A stretch of 64,000 nucleotides of DNA from Alphaproteobacteria bacterium (GTDB lineage: Bacteria > Pseudomonadota > Alphaproteobacteria > Rhizobiales > BM303): NCBI GenBank assembly GCA_024275895.1, contig JAJRYE010000016.1, forward strand, positions 1 to 64,000, given 5' to 3'. Shown here piece by piece: positions 30,014 to 38,507 of this stretch. The notes beneath the pieces are model-generated. The model saw only the letters and a list, made by a program, of their open reading frames with translations, was not told the origin of the DNA and searched no databases. Position 1 is the first letter of the stretch, and the number at the start of each line of letters is the position of its first letter. The position numbers and the translations under genes are program-made.

Positions 30014-30026
30014 GACGCCGTCCTTT

Positions 30027-30536
30027 TTACAGATAAACCGGAAGGGTAAAATGCGAGCCTTCAAACGCCGTTTGTCCCCGGCCGATATTCGCAATGGCTT
30101 TGCGCATGCGCCCCTTGCGGCCGAGTATGGCGTCCCCATGCGCCACAATCAACGGGTTTGGCGAGGCTTCGGGCGCATGAAAGCGCAATATTTTGGCCAG
30201 GGCAATTTCCCGGTCTTTGGGGTTGAACAGACACATGGCGATAAAGGCCGCCGCCGTGGAGCGGCTGATCCCGGCCCAGCAATGGATCAGAAGCGGCGCC
30301 TCCTGCGGCCATTCCTGCAAAAAATCAATCAGCTTTTGCACATGTTCCGTTTCCGGTTCCGCCAGCCCCTCTTCCGGCCGGGCGATATCATTCAGGCTGA
30401 GCCGCAGATGATTAGCCGCCGCTATGCCTTGCGGGGTTTCAATCATCATTTCAGGGGTCAACAGGCTCAGCACATGGCTGGGTTTATATCTGGCGATGAT
30501 TTTATCAACCGCATTGAGGGGGCAGACATGAATCAT
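30027..30536 (-). CDS. Tyrosine-phosphatase-like protein
   Basis: 169 residues with the Cys-x5-Arg phosphatase loop IHCWAGISRSTAAAFIAMC near residues 84-102 and a possible general-acid Asp before it. The protein is short, more like a dual-specificity or phosphoinositide-type fold than a classical PTP. It sits between nadQ and an HD-domain hydrolase. The true substrate may be a small phosphorylated metabolite rather than protein; this is inference. Confidence 0.82.
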   Translation of the reverse strand: MIHVCPLNAVDKIIARYKPSHVLSLLTPEMMIETPQGIAAANHLRLSLNDIARPEEGLAEPETEHVQKLIDFLQEWPQEAPLLIHCWAGISRSTAAAFIAMCLFNPKDREIALAKILRFHAPEASPNPLIVAHGDAILGRKGRMRKAIANIGRGQTAFEGSHFTLPVYL

Positions 30537-30539
30537 GAT

Positions 30540-31184
30540 TTACAGATTTCCCGATTGCTGTAGCCTGGCCGGTTTGAACGACCCGCCAAGGAGTTGAAAA
30601 CGGTGTAAAAACCTTTTCTGCACCTCGGGCACGGCCAAAGGTTTCAAACCGGCTTCAAGTTGCTCTGTGATGACAAAACCGCGCGGCCGTCCGAAGAATT
30701 TTGCCGCTTCCTTTTCCTCAAACCCGGCCAGCCTTGTCGCCTCCAGATAGGCCGAAGCCCTGTCGGCGCGCTTGATGAGTTTTTCGACGGGCCCGGGCAC
30801 AGCGGCGGGCAGCCCGAAGCGCATATGGATCGCCGCCATCAGGCGCTGCTCGAAGATTTTATAATCCAGCCCGACAGCCGCCTTGAACGGGCTGATCAGA
30901 TCACCAATGACATATTCGGCCGCATCATGCAGCAGGGCGGCCAGCCGCCACCTTGCATCGATATCAGGCCTGATGCGCAGCACCAGATCTTCCACCAGCA
31001 GCGAATGCTGCGCCACGGAAAAGACGTGATCGCCCGAAGTTTGCCCGTTCCAGCGCGCCTCGCGTGCCAGCCCGTGGGCGATGTCCTCAATCTCCACATC
31101 CAGCGGCGAGGGGTCGAGAAGGTCAAGCCGCCGTCCCGATAACATGCGCTGCCAGGCGCGTGGCTCTGCGTTTTTGCCCGTCAT
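30540..31184 (-). CDS. HD-domain phosphohydrolase
   Basis: 214 residues. HD motif set: SGDHVFSVAQHSLLVEDLVL (first His), RWRLAALLHDAAEYVIGDLI (HD pair, with EYVIGD as in YfbR-like 5'-nucleotidases), and LIKRADRASAYLEA (late Asp). Metal-dependent nucleotide or dNMP phosphatase activity is likely for this group. ATG 31184 overlaps the tag stop codon (ATGA), so the pair is coupled. Confidence 0.82.
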   Translation of the reverse strand: MTGKNAEPRAWQRMLSGRRLDLLDPSPLDVEIEDIAHGLAREARWNGQTSGDHVFSVAQHSLLVEDLVLRIRPDIDARWRLAALLHDAAEYVIGDLISPFKAAVGLDYKIFEQRLMAAIHMRFGLPAAVPGPVEKLIKRADRASAYLEATRLAGFEEKEAAKFFGRPRGFVITEQLEAGLKPLAVPEVQKRFLHRFQLLGGSFKPARLQQSGNL

Positions 31185-31798
31185 GCCTGTTTCCCGCCTC
31201 TGTCCTTGACCACCATTGCGGCGCACTCGACATGGCGGAAACAGCCCGTGACATGATCATTCACCATACCCACCGCCTGCATGAAGGCATAGATGATCGT
31301 CGGGCCGCAAAAATTAAAGCCTCTGGACTTCAAATCCTTCGAGATTGCGGCGCTCAGCGGCGTTTGCGCCGGGACCTGGCGTTCTTCGCTAAAATTATTC
31401 TGGATCGGAACCCCGTCAACAAAATCCCACAGATAAGCGCTGAAACCTGCCCCTTCCATGATCTTCAGCCACGCCCGCGCCCCGTTAATGGTGGCGATAA
31501 TCTTGGCCCGGTTGCGCACAATCCCCGCATCGCCCATCAGGCGCCCGATGTCCTTATCGGTGTAACGGGCGATAATCCGCGGCTCAAAGCCGTCAAAGGC
31601 GCGGCGGAAATTGTCGCGTTTGCGCAAAATCGTGATCCAGGAAAGCCCGGCCTGAAACCCGTCCAGAATGAGCTTTTCATACAGCGCCCGGTCATCAAAT
31701 TCCGGCACCCCCCACTCGGTGTCATGATAGGCGATATATTGCGCATTGGCTTTTTGCGGCTCGCGTCCCGGCCAGGCGCAGCGCGGTTTGGTATCCAT
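31181..31798 (-). CDS. tag: DNA-3-methyladenine glycosylase I
   Basis: 205-residue helix-hairpin-helix enzyme that removes 3-methyladenine. RCAWPG at the N-terminus, YHDTEWGVPEFDDRALYEKL, LDGFQAGLSWITILRKRDNF, and the zinc ligands as Cys near the start, His in YHDTEWG, and HVTGCFRH near the end. ATG 31798 is preferred since GAGG lies 9 nt upstream; ATG 31804 is an alternative. Confidence 0.95.
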   Translation of the reverse strand: MDTKPRCAWPGREPQKANAQYIAYHDTEWGVPEFDDRALYEKLILDGFQAGLSWITILRKRDNFRRAFDGFEPRIIARYTDKDIGRLMGDAGIVRNRAKIIATINGARAWLKIMEGAGFSAYLWDFVDGVPIQNNFSEERQVPAQTPLSAAISKDLKSRGFNFCGPTIIYAFMQAVGMVNDHVTGCFRHVECAAMVVKDRGGKQA

Positions 31799-31809
31799 GA
31801 TCATCGGCC

Positions 31810-32640
31810 TCAAACTCCAGGGATTTCAAAGTCAGCCCAGTCCGGCCGCTGCACTTCCAGCCTCGCGCCGCCGCAGTTCAGGGCGTCCGCGCCGTCAATG
31901 CGATCAAACCGGAGCAGGGCAAGGCCATTATTCCCGGCGCTTGAGCCCATAATTCCGGCCTTTTTCTCCCCCGCAAAAACGGGGCTTCCCGCTTCCGGCG
32001 CGGGACCTTTAAGGGTAACGGGCAAAAACCGTTTGCGGATACCGGTCTTGTGGTGCATGCGCGAGACCACCTCTTGCCCCACATAGCACCCCTTGGTGAA
32101 GCTCACCCCGTTCAGCTGATCAAAATTCGCCTCATGCGGAAACACCTCGCAAGGAGCAAAATCCTGTCCGCCCTCGGCAATGCCCAGCCCGATGCGAATA
32201 GCATGATAATCCACCGGTTTTTCAATGGTTTTTTCAAGCCATGAAGGGTTTGCAATCACCCGGACGCCCAGCGCCTCATGGCGCGGGTCGCGAAAGCTTG
32301 CCGCATCCTTGAATGCGTCCGCTCCCGGCCGGCAAACGGCAACGCCGCATCTTTCCCCCGGATCGGAAATCTCCACCTTTGAGCGCAGCTTGTACATATT
32401 CAGGCGCTTGATGAGATCAGCCCTCTGGCCGCCGGCGCAATCAATCAGATAGCCGTCTTTTGCCCCGGTGATGAAAAAATCAAACAGGATTTTCCCCTGC
32501 GGGTTGAGCAGGGCGGTGGAAATGGCGGTGCCTGCGCGCACCCGCGCCATGTCATTCGTCACCAGCCCCTGCAAAAAGCCCTGTGCATCCTCACCGGAAA
32601 TCTGCAACACGCTGCGGTCATGTAAAATTGCTGCTGACAT
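31810..32640 (-). CDS. ygfZ: Folate-binding YgfZ/Iba57-family Fe-S assembly protein
   Basis: 276 residues of the GcvT-like fold. The signature KGCYVGQEVVSRMHHKTGIR contains the conserved Cys. The family uses tetrahydrofolate in maturation or repair of [4Fe-4S] proteins. First gene of the tag-HD-PTP-nadQ run and divergent from pyrC, an arrangement that also occurs in other alphaproteobacteria. NadA in this window is a [4Fe-4S] enzyme, so a functional link is possible but not shown. Confidence 0.9.
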   Translation of the reverse strand: MSAAILHDRSVLQISGEDAQGFLQGLVTNDMARVRAGTAISTALLNPQGKILFDFFITGAKDGYLIDCAGGQRADLIKRLNMYKLRSKVEISDPGERCGVAVCRPGADAFKDAASFRDPRHEALGVRVIANPSWLEKTIEKPVDYHAIRIGLGIAEGGQDFAPCEVFPHEANFDQLNGVSFTKGCYVGQEVVSRMHHKTGIRKRFLPVTLKGPAPEAGSPVFAGEKKAGIMGSSAGNNGLALLRFDRIDGADALNCGGARLEVQRPDWADFEIPGV

Positions 32641-32724
32641 AATGCTAATGGACGACTCGCCTTTTTATGTGGATAAACTAGATTTACGCAATGGCAAGGG
32701 CGGCTGCAAGACAAAGCGGGAAAT

Positions 32725-34053
32725 ATGACCAGGACCTATGATCTTCTCCTCAAGGGCGGCACGGTTGTCAATCAGGACGGGCGCGGCGTGCGCGATGTCG
32801 GCGTGTGCGGCGGCAGGATTGTCGCCATCGGGGCGCTGGACGAAAGCGTCGCCGGTGAAGTGATCAATGTCAGGGGCCTGCATGTCCTGCCCGGTGTCAT
32901 CGACACCCAGGTGCATTTCCGCGAGCCGGGGCCGACCCATAAGGAAGATCTGGAATCGGGCAGTCGCGCCGCGGTTATGGGCGGGGTTACCGGCGTGTTT
33001 GAAATGCCCAACACAAACCCCTCCACCACCGATGTCGCCGCACTTGAAGACAAGCTCAAACGCGCCGGAGACCGCATGTGGTGCGATCACGCCTTTTATG
33101 CCGGGGCTTCGGCGCAAAATGTTGAACTTCTGCCGGAGATGGAACGCGTCCCCGGCTGCTGCGGCATAAAAGTATTCATGGGCTCCAGCACCGGCTCGCT
33201 GCTGGTGCATGATGACGCCACCCTCGCGCGCGTGCTGGGGGCCATCACCCGCCGCGCCGCGTTTCACTGCGAGGATGAAGAGCGCCTGATTGCCCGCGAG
33301 GGTGAGCGCGTGAGTGGCAACCCTGCCTCTCATCCGCTCTGGCGCGATGCGCTGAGCGCGTTTAAAGCTACCGAGCGGTTGGTAAATCTGGCCCGGAAGG
33401 CGCGCAAGCGCGTGCATGTGTTGCATGTCACCACCGGGCGCGAGATGGAATTTCTGGCACAAAACAAGGATATTGCCACTGTTGAGGCCACGCCGCAGCA
33501 TCTCACTCTCGCCGCCCCTGACGCCTATAACGAGCTGGGAACCTTCGCCCAGATGAACCCGCCCATTCGCGGCGAGGATGAACGCGCCGTCCTGATGCGC
33601 GCCGTGCAGGCCGGGATTGTCGATGTGATCGGCTCCGATCATGCCCCCCATACCCGTGAGGAAAAGGCAAAATCCTACCCTGCATCCCCCTCCGGCATGC
33701 CCGGCGTCCAGACCTTGGTTCCGGTGATGCTTGATCACGTCAATCGCGGCCGCCTGACCCTTGAGCGCTTTGTAGACCTGACCAGCCACGGCGCGCACCG
33801 CATTTTCGGTATAGCGGGAAAGGGGCGCATCGCGGCGGGATATGATGCTGATTTCACCATCGTGGACATGAAGGCGCGCCATACCATGAATGACAACTGG
33901 TCGCAAAGCCGCTGCGGCTGGACCCCGTTTCATGGCCGTATCCTGCAAGGCTGGCCGGTAGGCACAATAATTCGTGGCCGTCCCGTCATGTGGGAGGGCG
34001 AATTGCAAGGCCGTGCCCGCGGGCGGCCGATGCGGTTCTGGGAAGCGTTATGA
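32725..34053 (+). CDS. pyrC: Dihydroorotase
   Basis: 442-residue class I zinc amidohydrolase closing carbamoyl-aspartate to dihydroorotate in pyrimidine synthesis. VLPGVIDTQVHFREPGPTHK gives the metal HxH, then ESGSRAAVMGGVTGVFEMPN, KVFMGSSTGSLLV with the carboxylated Lys region, HCEDEE, VLHVTTGREM and GSDHAPHTREEK with the catalytic Asp. The 84-bp gap to ygfZ is the divergent promoter region; I see no strong hexamers there. Confidence 0.92.
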   Translation: MTRTYDLLLKGGTVVNQDGRGVRDVGVCGGRIVAIGALDESVAGEVINVRGLHVLPGVIDTQVHFREPGPTHKEDLESGSRAAVMGGVTGVFEMPNTNPSTTDVAALEDKLKRAGDRMWCDHAFYAGASAQNVELLPEMERVPGCCGIKVFMGSSTGSLLVHDDATLARVLGAITRRAAFHCEDEERLIAREGERVSGNPASHPLWRDALSAFKATERLVNLARKARKRVHVLHVTTGREMEFLAQNKDIATVEATPQHLTLAAPDAYNELGTFAQMNPPIRGEDERAVLMRAVQAGIVDVIGSDHAPHTREEKAKSYPASPSGMPGVQTLVPVMLDHVNRGRLTLERFVDLTSHGAHRIFGIAGKGRIAAGYDADFTIVDMKARHTMNDNWSQSRCGWTPFHGRILQGWPVGTIIRGRPVMWEGELQGRARGRPMRFWEAL

Positions 34054-34093
34054 GAATATTGCGATAAAGTGGTATTCAGCCATGATCACACAT

Positions 34094-34112
34094 GTCATTC
34101 CGGCGGAATGAC
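34094..34112. repeat. Short palindromic repeat GTCATTCCGG-type
   Basis: GTCATTCCGGCGGAATGAC is a self-complementary hairpin between pyrC and acuI. It looks like a shortened copy of the widespread ATTCCGGCGAAAGCCGGAAT repeat; a related piece is at 51810-51825. Confidence 0.6.
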
Positions 34113-34148
34113 GGATAACAAAATAATCACTTCAGACAAGAGGCCAAA

Positions 34149-35147
34149 ATGACCGACACATTCAAAGCGTTGCTGATCAACAAGACCGAGGACGGCCAGA
34201 GCGTGCAATTCACGCAGATGAGCAATGATGATCTCATGGAAGGCGAGGTTCTGGTCAAGGTGGAATACTCGACCCTCAACTTCAAGGATGGTCTTGCCAT
34301 CACCGGCCTGGCACCCATTTTGCGCCAATACCCGCTTATCCCCGGCATTGATTTTGCCGGAGAAGTCATAACCTCGGATGATGAGCGCTATGCGCCCGGC
34401 GACAAGGTGGTCTGCACCGGCTGGGGCATTGGCGAAACCCATCACGGCGGCTATGCCGAACGCGCCAGGGTGCCGGGTGAATATCTGGTGCCGGTGCCGC
34501 AAGGCTGGAGCACTGCCGATGCCATGACCATCGCCACGGCGGGCTTTACCGCCATGTTATGCGTGCTGCGCCTTGAAGAGCTGGGTCTGAAACCCGGTGA
34601 TGGCGAAGTGGTGGTCACAGGCGCTGCGGGCGGTGTTGGTTCGGTGGCGGTTGCGCTGCTGGCCAAACGCGGTTTTCATGTCGTGGCCTCGACCGGGCGG
34701 CCGCAAGAGGCGGAGTATCTCAAGGCTTTGGGCGCAGCGGAAATTATTGACCGTGGAGTATTTGCCGGCAAGCCCCGCGCCCTGAGCAAAACCAGATGGG
34801 CCGGGGCGGTTGATGTGGCGGGCTCCTCAACCCTTGCCAATCTCATCTCGCAAATGAAATATCACGGTATTGTCACCGCCTGCGGGCTGGCGCAGGGGGC
34901 GGATTTGCCCGCCAATGTCATGCCGTTTATTCTGCGCGGGGTCACGCTCGCCGGTGTCGAATCCGTCATTGTGGCGCGCGAAAAGCGCCTCGCCGCCTGG
35001 GACCGCCTCGCATCTGATCTGGATATGGCGAAGCTGGCCACCTTGACCACCCATGTGCCTTTTGACGATGTGCAAAAAGTTGCTGCCCGGATCGTAAAGG
35101 GAAAAACCCGCGGCCGCATCGTCATCGACATCGCGCCGCCGGAGTAA
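34149..35147 (+). CDS. acuI: Acrylyl-CoA reductase AcuI / YhdH-type oxidoreductase
   Basis: 332-residue zinc-free medium-chain reductase using NADPH. EYSTLNFKDGLAITGLAPIL and PLIPGIDFAGEVI are typical of AcuI; the nucleotide site is VVVTGAAGGVGSVAVALLAK. AcuI reduces acryloyl-CoA to propionyl-CoA, in 3-hydroxypropionate or DMSP breakdown, and may simply detoxify acryloyl-CoA. No DMSP lyase or demethylase is next to it. Confidence 0.88.
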   Translation: MTDTFKALLINKTEDGQSVQFTQMSNDDLMEGEVLVKVEYSTLNFKDGLAITGLAPILRQYPLIPGIDFAGEVITSDDERYAPGDKVVCTGWGIGETHHGGYAERARVPGEYLVPVPQGWSTADAMTIATAGFTAMLCVLRLEELGLKPGDGEVVVTGAAGGVGSVAVALLAKRGFHVVASTGRPQEAEYLKALGAAEIIDRGVFAGKPRALSKTRWAGAVDVAGSSTLANLISQMKYHGIVTACGLAQGADLPANVMPFILRGVTLAGVESVIVAREKRLAAWDRLASDLDMAKLATLTTHVPFDDVQKVAARIVKGKTRGRIVIDIAPPE

Positions 35148-35159
35148 GGCGGCTGCGCG
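35132..35159. terminator. GC hairpin between convergent acuI and hypothetical gene
   Basis: GCCGCC (35135-35140) and GGCGGC (35148-35153), extended by CGCG ends; the acuI stop codon is in the loop. No T-run on either side, so termination is a weak guess. Confidence 0.35.
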
Positions 35160-35417
35160 TTACTGCGTCACCCGGTTCAAGGTGAACTCGCCCAGATCAA
35201 TGCGTTGCGACAGGCTGTCGGTCATCTGGCCGACGGCTTCCTCGCCATGCACCGTAATCATATCCGAAAGCGCGGCGAAAATCGCTGCATTCGCCAGCAG
35301 ATAGGGATCGATCCCGTCCGAAAGCGCCTCTTCCCAAGCGTCCAGAATATACTGCAGGGCTTCTTGCTTCTTTATTCTGATCAAAGGATCTTCGTCATAT
35401 GCAGCCAGTCTTTTCAT
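35160..35417 (-). CDS. Small conserved-type hypothetical protein
   Basis: 85 residues, mostly helical and acidic, with no signal peptide or membrane segment. I do not recognise the family. ATG 35417 is used because AGAGGA precedes it at 4-5 nt; GTG 35432 or TTG 35492 would lengthen it. The upstream gap (35418-35580) holds GAGTC (35540-35544) and closely spaced TTAA sequences, but not a standard CtrA box. Confidence 0.65.
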   Translation of the reverse strand: MKRLAAYDEDPLIRIKKQEALQYILDAWEEALSDGIDPYLLANAAIFAALSDMITVHGEEAVGQMTDSLSQRIDLGEFTLNRVTQ

Positions 35418-35559
35418 GTCTTCCTCTGTCACCCGCGCGGCGCCCGGCGATAAAATAAATCTGCATTCCTTTTTAACACGCCGGCGCGCCAAGTCATGCT
35501 GAACCTGAATTAAAGGTTAACGCGGCGGGGAAAACTCCAGAGTCTTTCACGTAATAACG

Positions 35560-35601
35560 GCACCGGCCCGGTGCTGATTCAATCAAAAGATGAAGCGCTC
35601 T
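35560..35601 (-). repeat. 3'-end element copy A plus hairpin
   Basis: On the minus strand AGAGCGCTTCATCTTTTGAT, continued by T to position 35581, starts 3 nt after the TAG of the DUF3179 gene. A 7-bp stem-loop GCACCGG-G-CCGGTGC (35574-35560) follows. Near-identical elements follow the TAG of the genes ending at 45794 and 55531. Function unknown; a termination or mRNA 3'-end role is possible. Confidence 0.7.
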
Positions 35602-35604
35602 GAT

Positions 35605-36639
35605 CTATCGGGTCTGGATGGGGTGATCAGGGTTGAAAGCAAAATAGGCAAAGGCGAATGTGAGGTGATAGACAATATCCTCCATGCCGCCTTTCCCCTT
35701 GCGCTGTGCGGTGACATTGCCCACATCGCGGCCCTCGGATATGATTGCGGCATCAAGCGCGGAGACCTGCCCCGGCGTCCAGTTTAAAACCACATCATTT
35801 TTTTCAATGCGTTTTTTCTGGCGCAAAAGCTGCAACGACACCGCAAAGGGCCCCTTTGCGGTTTCCACCGCCACAACCCGCGCCATGGGATTTATCCCTT
35901 TCGGCAAGGCACCGCGGAACAGGCCATAGGGTGTATCGCGCCGGTCATAACCGGCGTAAGGGTTGCGGCCATAACGGCGCAGGGAGCGCGAATTGGGATG
36001 CAGAACCTTGCCGCCGGGATGTGCGTCCTGAAACCGTTTGAAGGATTCAAGCCGGGTGGGAATCATTTTCAGTTCCTGTCCGGTCATCGCGCCGACAATC
36101 GCCTCACCGGTGAATTGCTGCCACCAGCTCTCGGTTTGCCGGTCATACATGACCAGATCGGAATTGCGCAGCAATCCTGTCGTGCCAAAATCCAGCACTT
36201 TACCGCCCAGTTCGCGGTAAAAGGCAATTGCGGTATTGCACAAGGGGCAGAATGTCACCGTAACCGGGATACCGCCCACCGTATCGTTGACGATTTCATG
36301 CCACATCATGATTTGCAGCGGGTAGGCGCGCGCATCGCCGCCCAGAACCAGGGTGATCACCGGGTCCTGCGGGCTCAGGTCGCGGGTTTCGGAAATGGAT
36401 TTATATACCGGCTTGTCAATCGGCGGAATTCCGTCCCGCAGCGGGCCGCCCATGAAAATCTCGTTAAAATCAATCGAGGATTTGCTGAAATCGGTTTTGG
36501 TCCACCCTTGCGCCCGCCAGTCATCGGGTCCCGCCGACACAGCAGGGCCGGCTAAAAAAAACACCGCCGCCAGCAAAAGCGGCACAAAATACAATTGCCG
36601 GCGACGGGTAGAGAAGGGAGGTAACTCAAAACATCTCAT
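35605..36639 (-). CDS. Exported DUF3179 protein
   Basis: 344 residues with an N-terminal signal sequence (LYFVPLLLAAVFFLAGPAVS, likely cleaved after VSA). The mature part has DUF3179 marks: DGIPPIDKP, RAYPLQIMMWHEIVNDTVGG, VTFCPLCNTAIAF and GTTGLLRNSDLVMYDRQT. The Cys-x2-Cys motif suggests a redox or metal site, but the family has no proven function. ATG 36639 is the plausible start though no clear ribosome site is seen. An inverted repeat TGGCGCG (36650-36656) / CGCGCCA (36668-36674) lies just upstream. Confidence 0.8.
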   Translation of the reverse strand: MRCFELPPFSTRRRQLYFVPLLLAAVFFLAGPAVSAGPDDWRAQGWTKTDFSKSSIDFNEIFMGGPLRDGIPPIDKPVYKSISETRDLSPQDPVITLVLGGDARAYPLQIMMWHEIVNDTVGGIPVTVTFCPLCNTAIAFYRELGGKVLDFGTTGLLRNSDLVMYDRQTESWWQQFTGEAIVGAMTGQELKMIPTRLESFKRFQDAHPGGKVLHPNSRSLRRYGRNPYAGYDRRDTPYGLFRGALPKGINPMARVVAVETAKGPFAVSLQLLRQKKRIEKNDVVLNWTPGQVSALDAAIISEGRDVGNVTAQRKGKGGMEDIVYHLTFAFAYFAFNPDHPIQTR

Positions 36640-36675
36640 GCGATGACAATGGCGCGAATTGTGATCACGCGCCAA

Positions 36676-37104
36676 TCAAGAGCACGTGAGGTTTTTAATA
36701 ATCCCGAGGGCGCCTTTGGTAAGCTCCAGCTTTTTCGCTCTCTTGTAATCGGCCCAGCACAGCGCCGAGGCATCGCTTGCCGCTTGTGCCGCGCCGCTTT
36801 TGTAGGCACCGCTATAGATAATGAGGATATAATGATGACGCGCCCGGTCCTGATCGATATCAAGGATTTCAATCACATCAATCTGCTTCAGGGGACCGGC
36901 GGTAATCCCGGTTTCCTCAAGCAGCTCGCGCCGCGCCGCATCAATGAGCTTTTCACCCGCCTTGATCAACCCGCCGGGAAAGCTCCACATCCCCTGCAAT
37001 GGCGCATTGCCGCGCTGCACCAGCAAAACCTTGCCCCGGTCAACAATAGCGGCGCTGACCCCGACAAGCGGGCGGGACGGATACAGGCGTGATGACGAGC
37101 TCAT
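36676..37104 (-). CDS. Nudix hydrolase (MutT-like)
   Basis: 142 residues. Nudix box GGLIKAGEKLIDAARRELLE continuing EETGI fits G-x5-E-x7-REU-x-EE-x-GU. N-terminal VSAAIVDRGKVLLVQRG and GMWSFPGG are typical. Hydrolyses a nucleoside diphosphate linked compound; substrate not predictable. Start ATG 37104 lies 15 bp after the upstream gene's stop. Confidence 0.87.
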   Translation of the reverse strand: MSSSSRLYPSRPLVGVSAAIVDRGKVLLVQRGNAPLQGMWSFPGGLIKAGEKLIDAARRELLEETGITAGPLKQIDVIEILDIDQDRARHHYILIIYSGAYKSGAAQAASDASALCWADYKRAKKLELTKGALGIIKNLTCS

Positions 37105-37119
37105 GCCCCCATTATGCAA

Positions 37120-37674
37120 TTAATCAAACATGGCGTCGATATCCGCCTGGGTCTGGCCATGATCCGGCATTGCCTCGGCGGTCTCGTGACGCGCCTCGTT
37201 TATTGAGCCGTGAATGGCTCCGTTGAGCTGGTCGAGCAGTGGCGAGAGCGCGATATGCGCACCCTTGCAAATTGCGTCAAAGCGGTCAATCTGCCGGGTT
37301 TCCCAGGCGATGCGGGCATTATGGGCCGTCTCCAGAATGCGGATATCCAGCTCGGCGCAGATATTCTCGAACCGGGTGCGAACCCCCAGCGATGCGTGCC
37401 TGTAGGCGGCGATCGCCAGCTCCTTGCCCTGAAAGGACGAATCGCGGAAATGGTCTTCATAGGTTTTCGGCGTCCAGGCTTCGACATCTTCCAGACAATC
37501 GGGCATATCGGGAAGCATCTCGAACAACATGATCACTTCATTGTAGTGATTGAGGTAATCTGTCGCCAGCAGGGTAACGGGATTGATATTGGCCTCGACC
37601 AGGCTGGCGGCGGACAAACCGTGCCCGGCCGTTATGGCGGCGTCAACCTCAAATTGTTGCGGCAATTCTCCCAC
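37120..37674 (-). CDS. Hypothetical helical protein with C-terminal QADIDAMF motif
   Basis: 184 residues, soluble and largely helical; family not recognised. It ends GQTQADIDAMFD, which resembles the short SQDEIDALL-type interaction motif at the FliM N-terminus and similar peptides in some alphaproteobacterial signalling proteins. Start is GTG 37674 with AGAGGG 4 nt upstream. It precedes the Nudix gene by 15 bp, so they likely share a transcript. Confidence 0.7.
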   Translation of the reverse strand: MGELPQQFEVDAAITAGHGLSAASLVEANINPVTLLATDYLNHYNEVIMLFEMLPDMPDCLEDVEAWTPKTYEDHFRDSSFQGKELAIAAYRHASLGVRTRFENICAELDIRILETAHNARIAWETRQIDRFDAICKGAHIALSPLLDQLNGAIHGSINEARHETAEAMPDHGQTQADIDAMFD

Positions 37675-37805
37675 GCGTCCCTCTTGCTCGATAATTTACC
37701 TGTAACCTGTTCCGGTATTGCCCGGGAATATTGCATATTCATGTTTCAAAATGCTTACCTTTCGCGGGAAAGGCGTATAAATATTCCATATTTATGGAGG
37801 GTGAG

Positions 37806-38507
37806 ATGTGTGGACGCTATGCCATAACCCATGATCCGGAGACCATGCGCGGCTGGTTCGGCTATGAAGAAACCCCGAATTTCCCGCCGCGCTACAACAT
37901 CGCTCCTTCCCAACCTGTTCCCCTCATCCGCGCAGAGAAGGGCGGGCGGCATTTTTCGCTGCTGCGCTGGGGCTTTGTGCCCGCATGGGCAAGGGATATT
38001 GATGCGCACGGCATTTTAATCAATGCGCGCGCTGAAGGGGTTTTGCAGCGCGCATCATTTAAAAATGCCATGAAACGCCGCCGGGCGCTGTTCATGGCCA
38101 GCGGTTTCTATGAATGGCAAAAACAGGGCAGGGGGCCAAAACAGCCCTTTTACATCACACCAACATCAGGCGAGCCCTTTGCCATCGCCGGGATATGGGA
38201 GCACTGGATGAGCAAGGACGGCGCCGAGCTTGAAACCACGGCATTGATCACGGTGGAGGCCAATGCGCAAATTCGGCCCATCCACAACCGCATGCCGGCA
38301 ATTCTTGCCCCGGACGAGTATGATCTCTGGCTCGATGAAGCCACAAGACCGCAAGAGGCCGCCCGCCGGCTCAAACCCGCGCCGGAGGGGTTTTTAACGA
38401 GCTGGCCCGTCTCGGCCAAAGTCAATTGCGTTGCCAATGACAGCAAGGAGCTGGTCGAACCGCTGGAACCGGATGAGCCTGAAGGTCAGCCCGGTTTGTT
38501 TGATTGA
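37806..38507 (+). CDS. SRAP-domain abasic-site protein (YedK/HMCES family)
   Basis: 233 residues. Catalytic Cys2 is exposed after Met removal (MCGRYA), followed by PRYNIAPSQPVPLI, LRWGFVPAWA, NARAEGV, ASGFYEW and IHNRMPAIL, the full SRAP set. These proteins crosslink to abasic sites in single-stranded DNA. GGAGG precedes ATG 37806, so the longer frame from 37731 is not used. The protein ends EGQPGLFD; QPGLF fits the Q-x-x-L-F pattern of sliding-clamp binding peptides. The last 22 bp overlap the GNAT gene. Confidence 0.92.
   Translation: MCGRYAITHDPETMRGWFGYEETPNFPPRYNIAPSQPVPLIRAEKGGRHFSLLRWGFVPAWARDIDAHGILINARAEGVLQRASFKNAMKRRRALFMASGFYEWQKQGRGPKQPFYITPTSGEPFAIAGIWEHWMSKDGAELETTALITVEANAQIRPIHNRMPAILAPDEYDLWLDEATRPQEAARRLKPAPEGFLTSWPVSAKVNCVANDSKELVEPLEPDEPEGQPGLFD

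Noticed and set aside
35510-35520. TTAA-AGG-TTAA as a CtrA box before the small hypothetical gene
   Set aside because: Spacing is 3, not 7.
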